Source: an uncultured Bacilli bacterium (GTDB lineage Bacteria; Bacillota_I; Bacilli_A; RF39; UBA660). From it: a stretch of DNA of 64,000 nt. The position numbers were made by a program, and so were the translations under genes. Shown piece by piece: positions 34,142 through 42,422 of the stretch (position 1 is its first letter; each line of letters begins with the position of its first letter). Below the pieces are notes generated by a model, which did not search any database, was not told the origin of the DNA, and worked only from the letters and a program-made list of their open reading frames with translations. The DNA lies in NCBI GenBank assembly GCA_934098515.1, contig CAKOOK010000004.1:25991-89990 (forward strand). The letters run 5' to 3'.

Positions 34142-36343
34142 ATGAAGAAAGAAATGAAAAGGGAAGTAGAGGATGCATTAGAGATATTAAATGGCTTAAT
34201 TAGTAATTATAATGATTTCTTTATTAATGAAAGTAAGCCGATTCCAGATGAGATAAAAGATACTTATTTAAATGTTGCTAAAGCGTTTATGAACGATCTT
34301 AAAGAAGAAGATTTAAAGAAATATCAAAAGTCTTCTTCTTATGAAGATTTGGTAAGTAAATATAATACTCTTAAAAGTAATGTTAGTGAAGCAGAATCTA
34401 GAATAAAAGATCATAATGATAAAGTAATAATGCTTGATAAAGAAAATAAAATTAAAGATATGGGTGAGATTAGTAGTGATGCATCTATTCAAGATGATAT
34501 TATTACTGTGCCTAGTGAAGAACTTCTTTTGGCAAGTAGTGCTGATGATAAACTTAAATATGTTACTGATAAGATTAAGTATGTAACTTCTTTAGAAGGC
34601 ACTTTAGAAGAAGAAATATTAATTCTTACTTATACTAATAAGGATTCTAAGAGTTATATGAATGCTCTTAAAGATTATCCTAATGTTGGGGTTATGCCAA
34701 TAAATAAGTTTATTTATTCATTAAGTGATATTAAAACAACAGAGGTGTCACTTAATAAAGTGATAGATGAAGAATTATCTAATAACTTAAAGGATGATAA
34801 TTATACTAGAAATTTAGTTTTATATTTATTACATTATCATCAAAATACATATTCTTCTTTAGCGTTTAGTGATAAAAATTCTTATAATGATTATCTCGAT
34901 AGTTTGAATTTAAAGACACTTAAGGGTGAAACAGTAAGTAGTCCAGCGATTTTAAATATTACTGATTTTCTTACTGAGAATAAAGTTAATTATAAGATTA
35001 AGAATATTTTAGAAGATAATGAGATATTTAATGTAATTAGTTTAGATAATGATATAGATATTATTTATTTTGAGTTAGATGAAAAAGGTGAGAGGCCAGT
35101 ATTTTTTAAAGATAGTTATAAGGAGATTATTGATAAGATTAGAAGTGATTATGAAAGTAGTCATACTAAGTTAGTTGAGTGTTATGCTTACGAAAAGAAA
35201 AACGGTTCTATTATTAATAATTTATATACTAAGTTATATGATGCTGGTGTTAAGTTTGCTTTAGAAGATGCTAGTGTTCTTTTAGAATTATTAGAAAAAC
35301 AAAATCCTAATTTAATGGTATCTATTAAAGAAGCAATGCAAATAACAATTAATGCTTTAATTCAAGAAAATAAAACTCTTGATGAATTTAATGATTCATT
35401 AAGTGAACGTAAGCTTGCCGAACTTTTAAAACCTATTTATGATAAGTGTGATGTTTTAAATGATTTAGGTACAGAAACATATAAAATAGCAGATAGTCTT
35501 AAAGATAATTTAAATTATAAGTATATAGTAGTTGATAGTTTTGAAGAAATAACTACTTCTAAGTTTAAATTAATTCAAAGGATTAAAGATATTACGCAGG
35601 CTAATTTACTATTTTTAGGTGATGACTGGCAAAGTATCTATTTAAATAGTGGAACTAATCCTAAATATATTAAAAATATTAAGAAGTATTATCCTAATAT
35701 TAAAATTACACTTCTTCCATATAATCCAGTTAACTATAAACTTTATGAAATTGCTAAGTTAGTTATTGGGAAGACAAATAATTATTATGATAAAAAAGTT
35801 ACTGGTACGAGTAATGGTTCATCTATTGGAGTAGTGTATGTTAAAGATAAAAATGAGATTAAAGATAAAATAGCAAATAAGATTAAAGATTTAACTGGTA
35901 GTATTACTCTTTTAGGTAGATATGCTAGTGATAATCCTAATATTCCTGATGTGAAATTTGCTTTAATAAATGATTCTAAAACTTATAATTCAGACTATAC
36001 TTTTATAATAAATACAGAAAAAGGTTTATGTGGTTATCCAAATGAATTAATTAATAATGTTATCTTAAATAAAATAATTGAAATAGAGCCAGCAATATAT
36101 AATGAGTATCGGTCTTTAGCAAATGTTATTAGAAATACTAATAAAAGAGTGTATTTGGTAGTTAATGAAGAAAACACCTCTAAAGTATTTAAGGATATTT
36201 TTAATATTTATAAGGATGATATTTCGAGAGAAGAAAATGAGTGCCCGGTATGTGGAAGTGCTCTTGTTATAAAACCAGTTCTTGATAAGGAAGAACTAGC
36301 GTGTTCTAATGAAAAATGTAGTTATTACAGAGAGATAAATTAG
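34142..36343 (+). CDS. Helicase IV/UvrD-like protein with lost ATPase motifs and a zinc finger
   Basis: A 733-residue protein; numbers here count from GTG 34136. Superfamily 1 helicase order is visible but degenerate: motif Ia ILILTYTNKD (161-170), motif II VVDSFEE (466-471) in place of DEFQD, motif III LGDDWQSIY (494-502) kept, KGLCGYP as a relic of motif V. The place of Walker A (LLASSADDKL, 131-140) has no GxGKT, and the motif VI Arg context is lost. A Cys4 finger is at 703, 706, 723 and 728. It follows the HerA-like gene by 17 nt. It probably binds DNA or HerA rather than unwinding DNA. The start is GTG 34136 or ATG 34142; neither has a strong ribosome site. Confidence 0.65.
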   Translation: MKKEMKREVEDALEILNGLISNYNDFFINESKPIPDEIKDTYLNVAKAFMNDLKEEDLKKYQKSSSYEDLVSKYNTLKSNVSEAESRIKDHNDKVIMLDKENKIKDMGEISSDASIQDDIITVPSEELLLASSADDKLKYVTDKIKYVTSLEGTLEEEILILTYTNKDSKSYMNALKDYPNVGVMPINKFIYSLSDIKTTEVSLNKVIDEELSNNLKDDNYTRNLVLYLLHYHQNTYSSLAFSDKNSYNDYLDSLNLKTLKGETVSSPAILNITDFLTENKVNYKIKNILEDNEIFNVISLDNDIDIIYFELDEKGERPVFFKDSYKEIIDKIRSDYESSHTKLVECYAYEKKNGSIINNLYTKLYDAGVKFALEDASVLLELLEKQNPNLMVSIKEAMQITINALIQENKTLDEFNDSLSERKLAELLKPIYDKCDVLNDLGTETYKIADSLKDNLNYKYIVVDSFEEITTSKFKLIQRIKDITQANLLFLGDDWQSIYLNSGTNPKYIKNIKKYYPNIKITLLPYNPVNYKLYEIAKLVIGKTNNYYDKKVTGTSNGSSIGVVYVKDKNEIKDKIANKIKDLTGSITLLGRYASDNPNIPDVKFALINDSKTYNSDYTFIINTEKGLCGYPNELINNVILNKIIEIEPAIYNEYRSLANVIRNTNKRVYLVVNEENTSKVFKDIFNIYKDDISREENECPVCGSALVIKPVLDKEELACSNEKCSYYREIN

Positions 36344-36399
36344 AATTAATTGTATGGGACTTGAAAAGCACATTAAATTGTGATAGACTTGAAGTTAGT

Positions 36400-36610
36400 T
36401 AAAAAAGTTTTGATTAGGACATGGCATTATTCTTAGTCTTATTAAGCGAAGTTATGATGGTGAGAGATAACTAAAGAAAAGAGTATTTGTTACTACCTAT
36501 GAACTGGTCTTGAAAAAGAACCCCGGTGATGAGCCGTTACTTAAATAAAGGTAAAAATGGATGGTACCGTGTTTATGCACTCCTGCTAATTATGGCAGGA
36601 GTTTTTTTAA
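36400..36610 (+). ncRNA. T-box riboswitch, threonine
   Basis: A gene-free leader before thrS. It has a T-box core ATGGATGGTACCGTG (36557-36571) and a terminator with ACTCCTGC (36579-36586), GCAGGAGT (36595-36602) and a T run to 36608. A GGTG about 7 nt before ACTA at roughly 36457-36471 could place an ACU (Thr) specifier; this is tentative. The 5' end was not located and may lie nearer 36345. Open frames that run through this leader into thrS are not real N-termini. Confidence 0.88.
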
Positions 36611-36627
36611 CTAAGAAGGAGGATTTT

Positions 36628-38391
36628 ATGATAAATATTAAAGAAAATGAAGAACTTCATGTATTAAACCATAGCTGTGCTCATTTACTAGCACAAGCTG
36701 TAAAGCATTTATATCCAAATGCTAAGTTCTGGGTAGGACCTGTAACCACAGAAGGATTCTACTATGATATCGATTTAGGAGATGTTACTTTAACAAATGA
36801 TGATTTACCTAAGATTGAAAAAGAGATGAAAAAAATTAGTAAAGATGGTAAGAGAATTGTTCGTGAAGAAATATCTAAAGAAGAGGCTTTAGAAAAGTTT
36901 AAGGAAGATCCATATAAAATTGATTTGATAAGCCGTATGGATGAAGATAATACAGTTATTTCAATGTATACTCAAGGAGATTTTACTGATCTTTGCCGTG
37001 GACCACATGTAGCAACGGTTAAAGAACTTAAGCATTTTAAACTTTTAAAAGTAAGTGGTGCTTATTGGAAGGGTGATGTTAAAAATAAGATGCTTCAAAG
37101 AATCTATGGTGTTTGCTTTACTAATGAAGAAGATTTGAATAATTGTCTTGCGGAAATAGAAGAAGCTAAGCAAAGAGATCATCGTAAGATTGGTAAAGAT
37201 ATGGAAATATTCATGACTGATGAATTAGTTGGTGCTGGTATGCCTTTATGGCTTCCAAATGGAGCAATTATTAGAAAACAACTAGAAAACTATATCTATG
37301 ATAAGGAACAAAAGTTAGGATATAATCATGTATACACTCCATGTGTTGGTACAGTAAATCTATATAAGACTAGCGGACACTGGGATCATTATAAAGAAAA
37401 TATGTTCCCAATGATGAAAGTTGATGATGAAGAATTTGTTTTAAGACCAATGAACTGCCCTCATCATATGCTTGTTTATAAAAATAAGTTACATTCATAT
37501 AGAGATTTACCTATTAGAATTGGTGAATTTGCGACTGACTTTAGATATGAAGCAAGTGGTGCTGTTAAAGGACTTGAAAGAGTTAGATGCATGTGTCAAA
37601 ATGATGCACACTTATTTGTAACTCCTGAACAAATTGGTGATGAATTTAAAAAAGTTGTAAGTCTAATTCTAGATGTATATAAAGATTTTGGTATTAAGAA
37701 TTATAAGTTTAGATTATCTTTAAGAGATAAAGAAGATAAAGAAAAATACTTTGATGATGATGAAATGTGGGATATGGCTGAAAATAAGCTTAGAGAAGTA
37801 CTTAATGACTTAGGTGTTGAGTATTTTGAAGCTAAGGGTGAAGCAGCATTCTATGGACCTAAATTAGATGTTGAGGTTAAACCAGCAGTAGGGCCTGAGG
37901 TTACATTATCAACTTGTCAGTTAGACTTCTTACTTCCTAGAAGATTTGAATTATCTTACATTGATAATAAGGGTGAGAAACAAATACCAGTAGTTCTTCA
38001 TAGAGCTATCTTTGGAACTTTTGATAGATTTACGGCATTTATTATTGAAGAAACTAAGGGTGCATTTCCTCTATGGCTTGCTCCTTTACAAGTTAATATT
38101 ATTCCAGTAAATCCCGACTTACATTTGGACTATGCTGATAAAATATGCAAACTTTTAAAGGATAACAACGTAAGAGTAGAGGTAGATGATCGTAATGAAA
38201 AGATTGGCTATAAGATGAGAGAAAGTCAAACTAAAAAAGTACCTCTAACACTTGTTCTTGGAGATAATGAAAAAGATAATAATCAAATAAGTTATAGAGA
38301 ATATGGTAAACAAGAAACAATTACTTGCTCTATAGATGAGTTTATTAGTAGGGTTAATAATTGTATTAAGAATAAGGAACAAAACTTATAA
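36628..38391 (+). CDS. thrS: Threonyl-tRNA synthetase without TGS domain
   Basis: Class II synthetase, 587 residues. ATG 36628 follows AAGGAGG and lies after the T-box terminator; upstream in-frame codons are in the leader. The protein begins directly with the N2 editing domain: HSCAH at residues 15-19 (HxxxH) and CRGPHV, which remove misacylated serine. The catalytic core has FRYEASGAVKGLERVRCMCQNDAHLF and the zinc ligands (Cys in RPMNCPHH), and a C-terminal anticodon domain. The N-terminal TGS domain (about 60 residues) of most bacterial ThrRS is absent. Confidence 0.94.
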   Translation: MINIKENEELHVLNHSCAHLLAQAVKHLYPNAKFWVGPVTTEGFYYDIDLGDVTLTNDDLPKIEKEMKKISKDGKRIVREEISKEEALEKFKEDPYKIDLISRMDEDNTVISMYTQGDFTDLCRGPHVATVKELKHFKLLKVSGAYWKGDVKNKMLQRIYGVCFTNEEDLNNCLAEIEEAKQRDHRKIGKDMEIFMTDELVGAGMPLWLPNGAIIRKQLENYIYDKEQKLGYNHVYTPCVGTVNLYKTSGHWDHYKENMFPMMKVDDEEFVLRPMNCPHHMLVYKNKLHSYRDLPIRIGEFATDFRYEASGAVKGLERVRCMCQNDAHLFVTPEQIGDEFKKVVSLILDVYKDFGIKNYKFRLSLRDKEDKEKYFDDDEMWDMAENKLREVLNDLGVEYFEAKGEAAFYGPKLDVEVKPAVGPEVTLSTCQLDFLLPRRFELSYIDNKGEKQIPVVLHRAIFGTFDRFTAFIIEETKGAFPLWLAPLQVNIIPVNPDLHLDYADKICKLLKDNNVRVEVDDRNEKIGYKMRESQTKKVPLTLVLGDNEKDNNQISYREYGKQETITCSIDEFISRVNNCIKNKEQNL

Positions 38392-38413
38392 AATATGTCA
38401 AAAATACAAAAAT
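38388..38413 (+). repeat. 26-nt direct repeat flanking the insertion sequence, left copy
   Basis: The 26 nt from the thrS stop codon are identical to 39547-39572 on the far side of the insertion sequence. Key part: AAATATGTCAAAAATACAAA. Its left end overlaps the thrS stop. Confidence 0.85.
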
Positions 38414-38427
38414 GAATATTAGTCAAT

Positions 38428-39531
38428 GATGTGAAACAAAAAAATATAAAATAACTTAGTAAATAACTGAGTTGTTTTTTTATAATTGTAATAATTTATT
38501 TCTCATTTCTATTGGTGATAAAAAATTTAAAACCTGCATAGGAATATTATTTGATCTTTTTAAATACAATTTTCCTTGATATCTTAAATCTTCTAATGAG
38601 TAAAATGATAAAAAAGAATAAAATCGTTCATTATCATTTCTGTGGCTTCTTTCGACTTTGCCATTATGTCTAGGTGTGCGAGGTCTAATTTTATGATGAT
38701 AAATGTTGTTAGCCAAACAATACTTGTCCATTGGATGAATAACTTTAACTTTTTCTTGATTATAAGTGAATTCTATACCATTATCAGTCTGAATTTCTTC
38801 TGGTTTATATTTGTAATAATCAATACATTTTTTTATAAAGTCAACTGTGCTTTCTGGTGTGTGTTCAGTATACCAATATAAAAACCTTTCACGTGATGCC
38901 TCGTCGATGCATGTATATTGATAAAATCTTATATCGTCAGGTAAATTATTAGTTTTACATTCGTTAGGAACGTATTTAACATCTATTTGCCATTTTATTC
39001 CAAGCTGTTTTGGAGTTTCATAATGTTTTATTTGTTTTTTTGAAGTACCACTAATTAATACTTGATTATAAAATCCGATTCTTCTTAATAGTCTATACAA
39101 ACTAACAATATGTCTTGTATATCCTTTATTTCTTTTTAATTTAATCCATAATTCACATAAGGTTATATGAGGATTCCTTTTTATAAAAGCTTTTATCCAT
39201 TTTACTTCTTCATCAGTATGAGCATTTGGATGTTTCGATTTTGGCCTATGAGAACCATCCATTAATGATTCTGGTGTACCATTATATTTTTTATTCCACC
39301 TCCATAAAGAAGTTCTTGAAATATGATATTTTCTACATACATATTCAATTGAATTTCCGTTTCTATATGTTTCTACAGCATGAAGTCTTGTTTTTAATTC
39401 ATGGGGTAGATATCTCACATTATTTTGTGTTATACTTGTCATGACTTAAGTCCTTTCTTATATTTATTGATTTTGGTTCAACTCAATTATATAAGACTTA
39501 AGTCATTTTTTATATAATAATGTTTCACATC
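38428..39531 (-). mobile_element. Insertion sequence with integrase-type transposase (IS481/IS3-like)
   Basis: About 1.1 kb bounded by inverted ends: GATGTGAAACA on the left (38428-38438) and its complement TGTTTCACATC on the right (39521-39531), with further partial matches inward (ATATAAAA...ACTTA). One intact transposase ORF fills it. Two ACTTAAGT palindromes near 39441-39452 and 39495-39506 lie in its promoter region. A 26-nt direct repeat lies about 15 nt outside each end. Family is by transposase type; exact boundaries may extend a few bases. Confidence 0.8.
38480..39442 (-). CDS. DDE transposase/integrase, IS481-like
   Basis: A 320-residue transposase. The N-terminal helix-turn-helix (LKTRLHAVETYRNGNSIEYVCRKYHISRTSLWRW, about 14-48) is followed by the rve core: Asp in WQIDVKYV, Asp in IQTDNGIEF and Glu in HNGKVERSHR make the DDE triad. 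The single ORF without frameshift fits IS481 rather than classic IS3. AGAAAGGA precedes its ATG at 39442. The frame is intact and looks active. Confidence 0.88.
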   Translation of the reverse strand: MTSITQNNVRYLPHELKTRLHAVETYRNGNSIEYVCRKYHISRTSLWRWNKKYNGTPESLMDGSHRPKSKHPNAHTDEEVKWIKAFIKRNPHITLCELWIKLKRNKGYTRHIVSLYRLLRRIGFYNQVLISGTSKKQIKHYETPKQLGIKWQIDVKYVPNECKTNNLPDDIRFYQYTCIDEASRERFLYWYTEHTPESTVDFIKKCIDYYKYKPEEIQTDNGIEFTYNQEKVKVIHPMDKYCLANNIYHHKIRPRTPRHNGKVERSHRNDNERFYSFLSFYSLEDLRYQGKLYLKRSNNIPMQVLNFLSPIEMRNKLLQL

Positions 39532-39546
39532 TATTGTATTACAACA

Positions 39547-39572
39547 ATAAAATATGTCAAAAATACAAAAAT
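39547..39572 (+). repeat. 26-nt direct repeat flanking the insertion sequence, right copy
   Basis: Identical to 38388-38413. It is followed at once by the promoter of the probable 6S RNA. Confidence 0.85.
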
Positions 39573-39595
39573 AACTTTTAATAATACAATAATAA

Positions 39596-39604
39596 TGATA
39601 TAAT
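39596..39604 (+). promoter_or_regulatory. Extended -10 promoter of the probable 6S RNA
   Basis: TGATATAAT is an exact TGnTATAAT match. Seven nt downstream is 39611, the first base of the closing stem of the RNA. Confidence 0.75.
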
Positions 39605-39610
39605 TAAAGT

Positions 39611-39769
39611 ACCTAGAAGATGGTCAAATATAAAACCGACTAATGGTGAATATAGGGAATCTAATTAGCAGTGGTGTTGAAAACTAGCTAGCCTAGGCTC
39701 CTAAAGCTGTCTATGTGATGCCCACCTTGCGTGCGCGCGGGTTTTTATCACTGCGGCTGTCTTCTAGGT
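39611..39769 (+). ncRNA. ssrS: Probable 6S RNA
   Basis: A 159-nt segment closed by a perfect 10-bp stem, ACCTAGAAGA (39611-39620) with TCTTCTAGGT (39760-39769), followed by T-rich sequence. An apical arm pairs GTGAT...CCC (about 39715-39723) with GGG...ATCAC (39739-39751) and is GC-rich. The long, internally bulged hairpin and the position just before tcdA, as for bsrA in Bacillus, fit 6S RNA, which binds sigma-A RNA polymerase. Identity is inferred from shape and synteny only. Confidence 0.7.
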
Positions 39770-39795
39770 TTTATTATATTTATAAAGGAGAATAT

Positions 39796-40467
39796 ATGTT
39801 CGAGAGATTAATAACATTAATTGGTGAAGATAATTTAAATAAATTAAAAAAAGCAAATGTTTTAATTGTTGGTTTAGGTGGAGTAGGTGGCTATGCCTTA
39901 GAAGCACTAGTAAGATCAGGTATTTATAACTTAACAATTGTAGATGGTGATATAGTAGAACTTAGCAATTTAAATAGGCAGATAATATCTAAGCGGAATG
40001 TTATAGGGAGACCTAAAGCTTTAGTAGCACAAGCAAGAACTCTAGAGATAAATCCGGACGTTAACTTAAGAGTTATTAATGAGTTTATTAGTGAGGATAA
40101 TTTTTCTTTACTTAAAATAGATGAATATGATTATGTTATTGATGCGTGTGATGATTTGAATTTAAAGATGCTTCTTATAAAGAATGCTGATAAATATAAG
40201 TTAATTTCTTCTATGGGGACAGCTAATAAGATGGATATGACTAGATTTAAAATTACTACAATTGATAAGACTTCATATGATCCACTTGCTAAGATGATCC
40301 GTAAAAAGATAAAAGATGAGAAGATACGAACTAAATTTAAGGTGGTATCAAGTGATGAAAAAGTAATGAAAAATGGGACTAAGTTAGGCACTATAGCATA
40401 TATGCCAGCAGTATCTGGTTTACTTTGTGCATCATATGTAATTAATGATATAATAGATAATAATTAA
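39796..40467 (+). CDS. tcdA: tRNA threonylcarbamoyladenosine dehydratase (TcdA/YrvM)
   Basis: A ThiF/E1-like enzyme, 223 residues, that cyclises t6A37 of tRNA using ATP. The Rossmann nucleotide motif GLGGVGGYALEALVRSG lies near residue 24, followed by DGDIVELSNLNRQ and the adenylation Asp in VIDACDD. AAAGGAG precedes ATG 39796; codons upstream belong to the 6S-like RNA. In Bacillus the same gene (yrvM) lies near rarA, which is 3 kb away here on the other strand. Confidence 0.88.
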   Translation: MFERLITLIGEDNLNKLKKANVLIVGLGGVGGYALEALVRSGIYNLTIVDGDIVELSNLNRQIISKRNVIGRPKALVAQARTLEINPDVNLRVINEFISEDNFSLLKIDEYDYVIDACDDLNLKMLLIKNADKYKLISSMGTANKMDMTRFKITTIDKTSYDPLAKMIRKKIKDEKIRTKFKVVSSDEKVMKNGTKLGTIAYMPAVSGLLCASYVINDIIDNN

Positions 40468-40479
40468 AGGAGTTCATAC

Positions 40480-41220
40480 ATGGAAATATATAAGATTAAA
40501 ACTGAATTAATTGAACAAATGAAATCGAAATTTAAAGGTAATATTTATCATTTTTCTCAAGTGAATTTTGCCTATAATTCAAATAAGATTGAAGGCAGCC
40601 ATTTAACAGAAGAAGAAACTGAAGCGATTTTTGAAACAAATTCATTTATTCCTAAAGCCGATGAAGCTGTAAAACTAGATGATTTAATTGAAACTATAAA
40701 TCATTTTAGATTATTTGATTATGCTTTAAATATAATTGATGACGAACTTAGTAAAGAAAATATCATTAAAATGAATATGATATTAAAGAGAAATACTACT
40801 GATGAAATAAATCCAAGATATAATGTTGGTGGCTTTAAAATTGTTCCTAATAGGATTGGTTTAATTAATGTTGTTGAAACTTCTAATCCTGATAATGTAG
40901 AAAAAGATATTGACGAGTTATTAATGTGGTACAAAGATATTAAAAATATTACTTTAGAAGATATTATTGAATTTCATGTAAGATTTGAAAAAATTCATCC
41001 TTTTGCGGATGGCAATGGAAGAGTAGGCAGAATGCTAATGTTTAAAGAATGCCTTAAAAATAATATTATGCCTTTTATTGTATTAGATAGAGATAAAGCA
41101 TTTTATATGAGAGGCTTAAAAGAATATAATAACGATAAAATGTTTTTAATTGATACAATAAAAAACGAACAAGATATTTTTGAAAATGTTTGTAATGAAT
41201 TATTAAATTTTGAAATATAA
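40480..41220 (+). CDS. fic: Class II Fic-family AMP-transferase
   Basis: A 246-residue Fic-domain protein that moves AMP (or another nucleotide part) to hydroxyl groups of target proteins. The full active-site motif HPFADGNGRVGR is at residues 173-184 with catalytic His 173. The inhibitory helix motif SxxxEG (SNKIEG, 34-39) lies N-terminal, which defines class II, self-inhibited enzymes. AAAGGAG precedes ATG 40480. No antitoxin gene lies beside it, in agreement with internal inhibition. Target unknown. Confidence 0.88.
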   Translation: MEIYKIKTELIEQMKSKFKGNIYHFSQVNFAYNSNKIEGSHLTEEETEAIFETNSFIPKADEAVKLDDLIETINHFRLFDYALNIIDDELSKENIIKMNMILKRNTTDEINPRYNVGGFKIVPNRIGLINVVETSNPDNVEKDIDELLMWYKDIKNITLEDIIEFHVRFEKIHPFADGNGRVGRMLMFKECLKNNIMPFIVLDRDKAFYMRGLKEYNNDKMFLIDTIKNEQDIFENVCNELLNFEI

Positions 41221-41257
41221 AAGGAAAAGTATATTTATTATTGCTTTTCTTTTTTTA
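41220..41257 (+). terminator. Possible terminator after fic
   Basis: AAGGAAAAG pairs imperfectly with CTTTTCTTT around an AT-rich loop and ends in a T run. Confidence 0.45.
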
Positions 41258-41331
41258 ATTAACAACATTATGAATAAAAATGTTTGTTAAATTACGTTTG
41301 ATATAGTATAATGTATTAAAGGAGGAATACT

Positions 41332-42402
41332 ATGCTTAAGGAAAGCAAAAATAAGATTGTAGTAATTGCTTCAGTAGTTGGTGTTATACTTGTTGCAATA
41401 ATTATTTTCTTATTGTGGTTTAATAACCGCAAATTTAATGTATCGTTTGATCTTAATAATGGCACTGAAGTAAAAACCATAAAGGTTAAATATAATAGTA
41501 CTATTAAAGATAATGATATATTAACAAGAGATGACTTGGGAGAAAATTTTAATGGATGGTTTGAAGTTACTAATGATGGAAAATTAGCTGAGAAAATTTT
41601 TGATTTTGATAAAAAAATTAAAAAAGATACCAAGTTAAAAGCTGTTTATAGTGATTCTATTGATACTATAACTGTTACATTTGATACAAAAGGTGGCAGT
41701 AAGATTGATTCTAAGACTTTTAGTGTTGGAAGCGAATTAAGCTTACCTAAAGAGGAACCTGTTTATAAGGGTTATGTTTTTAAAGGGTGGATGCTACAGG
41801 ATGGAACACCAGTATACAACAAAGCTATTTTAAATGAAAGCGTTACTCTTTATGCTATTTGGGAAAAGGAAGGTTCAAGTAAAACTACTACTAGTAAAAA
41901 AACAACTACTACTAAAGTGAAAACTACAGAGGGTAAAATTTCTTATTATTGTGAGGATGGATTTACTTTAAAAAATGATAAGTGTGTTAAAACAGTAAAA
42001 GAAGCAGCAAAATATCGTTGCCCACAAGGATATTATGCAAGTAGTACTGATACAGATTATTGTGTTACTTATATGGATCCCGAGTATGAATCTTACTGCC
42101 CAGATTATTCAACCTATAAAGCATCAGAAGCAGTTTTAGATTCTGATAATGACAAATGCTATTATAGAAAAGAAATAAAAGATGAGCAAAAATATTGTAC
42201 TAGTCATGGACGTGTTTATTATAATGGATGGTGTTATTATGCTAGTGCTCCAGCAAAAACTAAGAAAGTTTGTCCTATGGGTGAAATAGACGGTAGTGAG
42301 TGTAAATCTACGATAAAGAAAGTATATTATTGTGATAATAATTATACTTTAGACGGTAAATATTGCATTAACGAAATAATAAAATCTGCTAATAAAAAAT
42401 AA
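41332..42402 (+). CDS. Surface protein with InlB B-type repeats and Cys-rich C-terminus
   Basis: A 356-residue membrane-anchored protein. One helix (about 9-29) is followed by two InlB B/Flg_new-type repeats, VSFDLNNGTEVKTIKVKY...FNGWFE and VTFDTKGGSKIDSKTFSV...FKGWML...LYAIWE. A Thr/Lys linker (about 184-202) leads to a Cys-rich tail with about 15 Cys in C-x-G-x(n)-C units, such as YYCEDGFTLKNDKC and YRCPQGYY. Exposure outside the cell and disulfide bonds are inferred. AAAGGAGG precedes ATG 41332. No LPXTG motif is seen. Confidence 0.75.
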   Translation: MLKESKNKIVVIASVVGVILVAIIIFLLWFNNRKFNVSFDLNNGTEVKTIKVKYNSTIKDNDILTRDDLGENFNGWFEVTNDGKLAEKIFDFDKKIKKDTKLKAVYSDSIDTITVTFDTKGGSKIDSKTFSVGSELSLPKEEPVYKGYVFKGWMLQDGTPVYNKAILNESVTLYAIWEKEGSSKTTTSKKTTTTKVKTTEGKISYYCEDGFTLKNDKCVKTVKEAAKYRCPQGYYASSTDTDYCVTYMDPEYESYCPDYSTYKASEAVLDSDNDKCYYRKEIKDEQKYCTSHGRVYYNGWCYYASAPAKTKKVCPMGEIDGSECKSTIKKVYYCDNNYTLDGKYCINEIIKSANKK

Positions 42403-42422
42403 CCTTTATTGGTTATTTTTTT
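42394..42422. terminator. Bidirectional terminator between convergent genes
   Basis: AAAAAATAACC (42394-42404) pairs with GGTTATTTTTT (42411-42421) around TTTATT, so A and T tails serve both strands. Confidence 0.8.

Noticed and set aside
36526..36627. N-terminal extension of thrS
   Set aside because: It would be translated from the T-box and its terminator hairpin; a strong AAGGAGG site marks ATG 36628 instead.
38480..39442. Transposase as a pseudogene
   Set aside because: The frame is complete, the DDE residues are in place and inverted ends are present.
39715..39795. N-terminal extension of tcdA
   Set aside because: These codons lie in the 3' part of the probable 6S RNA. AAAGGAG directly precedes ATG 39796 and the usual family start.
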